NCBI RefSeq assembly: GCF_022458985.1
Contig: NC_061789.1
Coordinates: 21,804,357 to 21,868,356, forward strand
Length of the DNA stretch: 64,000 nucleotides
Direction of reading: 5' to 3'
From: Mugil cephalus
Lineage: Eukaryota > Chordata > Actinopteri > Mugiliformes > Mugilidae
Part shown: positions 52,061 to 64,000 of the stretch, piece by piece
Layout of the letters: every line of letters begins with the position of its first letter
Numbering within the stretch: the stretch's first letter is position 1
Notes under the pieces: generated by a model
The model's input: only the letters and a program-made list of their open reading frames with translations
Told to the model about the DNA's origin: nothing
Databases searched by the model: none
Program-made: the position numbers and the translations under genes

Positions 52061-52145
52061 CAAAAAGAGTCAAATTAACACTCTGTGGTGTGGATCCATA
52101 TAGACACTTTACACTCTATCTTGTTGATTTAGGTATGCTGTTTTT
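52060..52145. repeat. MITE end fragment, same family as the 54.7-kb copy
   Basis: AGAGTCAAATTAACACTCTG, GTGTGGATCCATATAGACAC and a TTTAGGTATGCTG segment occur in the same order at 54675-54785 with few differences. Confidence 0.6.
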
Positions 52146-52172
52146 GCTGCCTGTGTGTACATATATATTTTG

Positions 52173-52173
<1 letters not shown>

Positions 52174-52220
<47 letters not shown>
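52174..52220. repeat. (GT)n microsatellite
   Basis: About 23 GT units without interruption. Confidence 0.95.
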
Positions 52221-52222
<2 letters not shown>

Positions 52223-52261
52223 TATTATGTCTTCAAACTAGTATGTGTCTCACCCCAACAA

Positions 52262-52312
52262 TCATCCCTTAGCCACAACATTAAAACCACTGACAAGAGA
52301 AGTGGATTACAT
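52262..52312. repeat. Tc1-family terminal fragment
   Basis: Contains CCACAACATTAAAACCACTG, a very common terminus of one fish Tc1 family (memory-based); the same family leaves longer fragments in pycr1 introns 3 and 5. Confidence 0.5.
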
Positions 52313-52636
52313 TAACCGCACATTTCCACTGTATAGCTATACAGTACCGGCCAGTAGTTTGGACACGCTTTCTCACTGAATTGAATGAAAAAGCGAATGT
52401 TTATTGTGATTTGCCTGCTTTCTGTAACTAATTCAACGCAACTGACGTCGAACGTTGTCGGTAGACGAGGCGTTGACGTAACAAAACACTGCTGCCTCCG
52501 CCACGCTCCGCTGATGCTCACACATCAACGTACACACGGTACGGGGCAAAAAGCAGTCCGGTACCCCCGTCGCTTGAATAAAGTCGATCTGAAGTCGTAG
52601 GTAGCATTTTGATAGCGGCTACTTTGCAGCCTGAAG

Positions 52637-63729
<11,093 letters not shown>

Positions 63730-64000
63730 CTATCAATTCAATCAGGTTCAATTAACATGAACAGTAAAATCACCCCTTTGGAAGTGTTATGACACCTACA
63801 ATCCTCCAGTCTTTATAGCAGCTCGTTCTTTAATCAGGGTGGAGTAGTCTTCTGTGTGAGTAGGTTTTTGTTTGCGTGTGTGTGTTTTGGGGTGGGGATG
63901 TGAGGGTGAGTGTGTGTGTGGGTCAAATAACTGAATATTGTGCATATGCAATATATGTCCATGTCAGTCGAAAACCAAACAGATAAGATATATAATGAGT

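Overview
The window is nuclear DNA from a bony fish, most likely a percomorph-type teleost. It carries short-intron vertebrate genes with GT-AG introns, and the intergenic DNA is dense with teleost repeat families: many Tc1/mariner copies, L2 and L1 LINEs, hAT-type MITEs, a Ty3/Gypsy scrap and long GT microsatellites. There are no bacterial operons, CRISPR arrays or rRNA genes, and I saw no tRNA.

Six conventional protein-coding genes can be read, and in each case the exons splice into one frame of family-typical length. On the minus strand are cant1 (2738-4125, 400 aa) and syngr2 (15693-17815, 224 aa). On the plus strand are myadml2 (21680-22591, 303 aa, one coding exon), pycr1 (24208-27965, 7 exons, 321 aa), mafg (37576-38151, 2 coding exons, 162 aa) and pcyt2 (52637-63729, 13 exons, 406 or 409 aa). 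The order myadml2-pycr1-mafg-pcyt2, all on one strand, matches the human 17q25.3 block, except that SIRT7, which lies between MAFG and PCYT2 in human, is not recognisable here. The genes do unrelated jobs: Golgi/ER nucleotidase, vesicle membrane protein, MARVEL membrane protein, proline synthesis, small Maf transcription factor, and the CDP-ethanolamine pathway. They are linked by ancestry, not by pathway.

Layout: 0-12.6 kb holds cant1 and repeats, including a Gypsy remnant split by a hAT MITE and a duplicated block. 12.4-13.5 kb is a CpG-containing promoter-like patch with an unassigned candidate first exon. 15.5-18 kb is syngr2. 21-28 kb is myadml2 and pycr1. 28.8-29.7 kb is a decayed multi-exon HARBI1-like (PIF/Harbinger transposase-derived) gene. 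32.2-39.5 kb is mafg with its putative CpG-rich upstream region and 3' UTR. 42.7-52.3 kb is a nested transposon cluster: an L2 LINE broken by a 4-kb L1 with clear target-site duplications, an R2-like LINE fragment and at least three Tc1 families. 52.6-63.7 kb is pcyt2, whose 6.6-kb first intron and 1.7-kb tenth intron are filled with transposons.

No convincing new molecular system was found. The most interesting items are the exon-structured HARBI1-like fossil, the nearly open L1 nested in L2, the pcyt2 exon whose acceptor sits on a GT/G repeat, the unassigned promoter and exon near 12.4-13.5 kb, and a 68-bp perfect palindrome.
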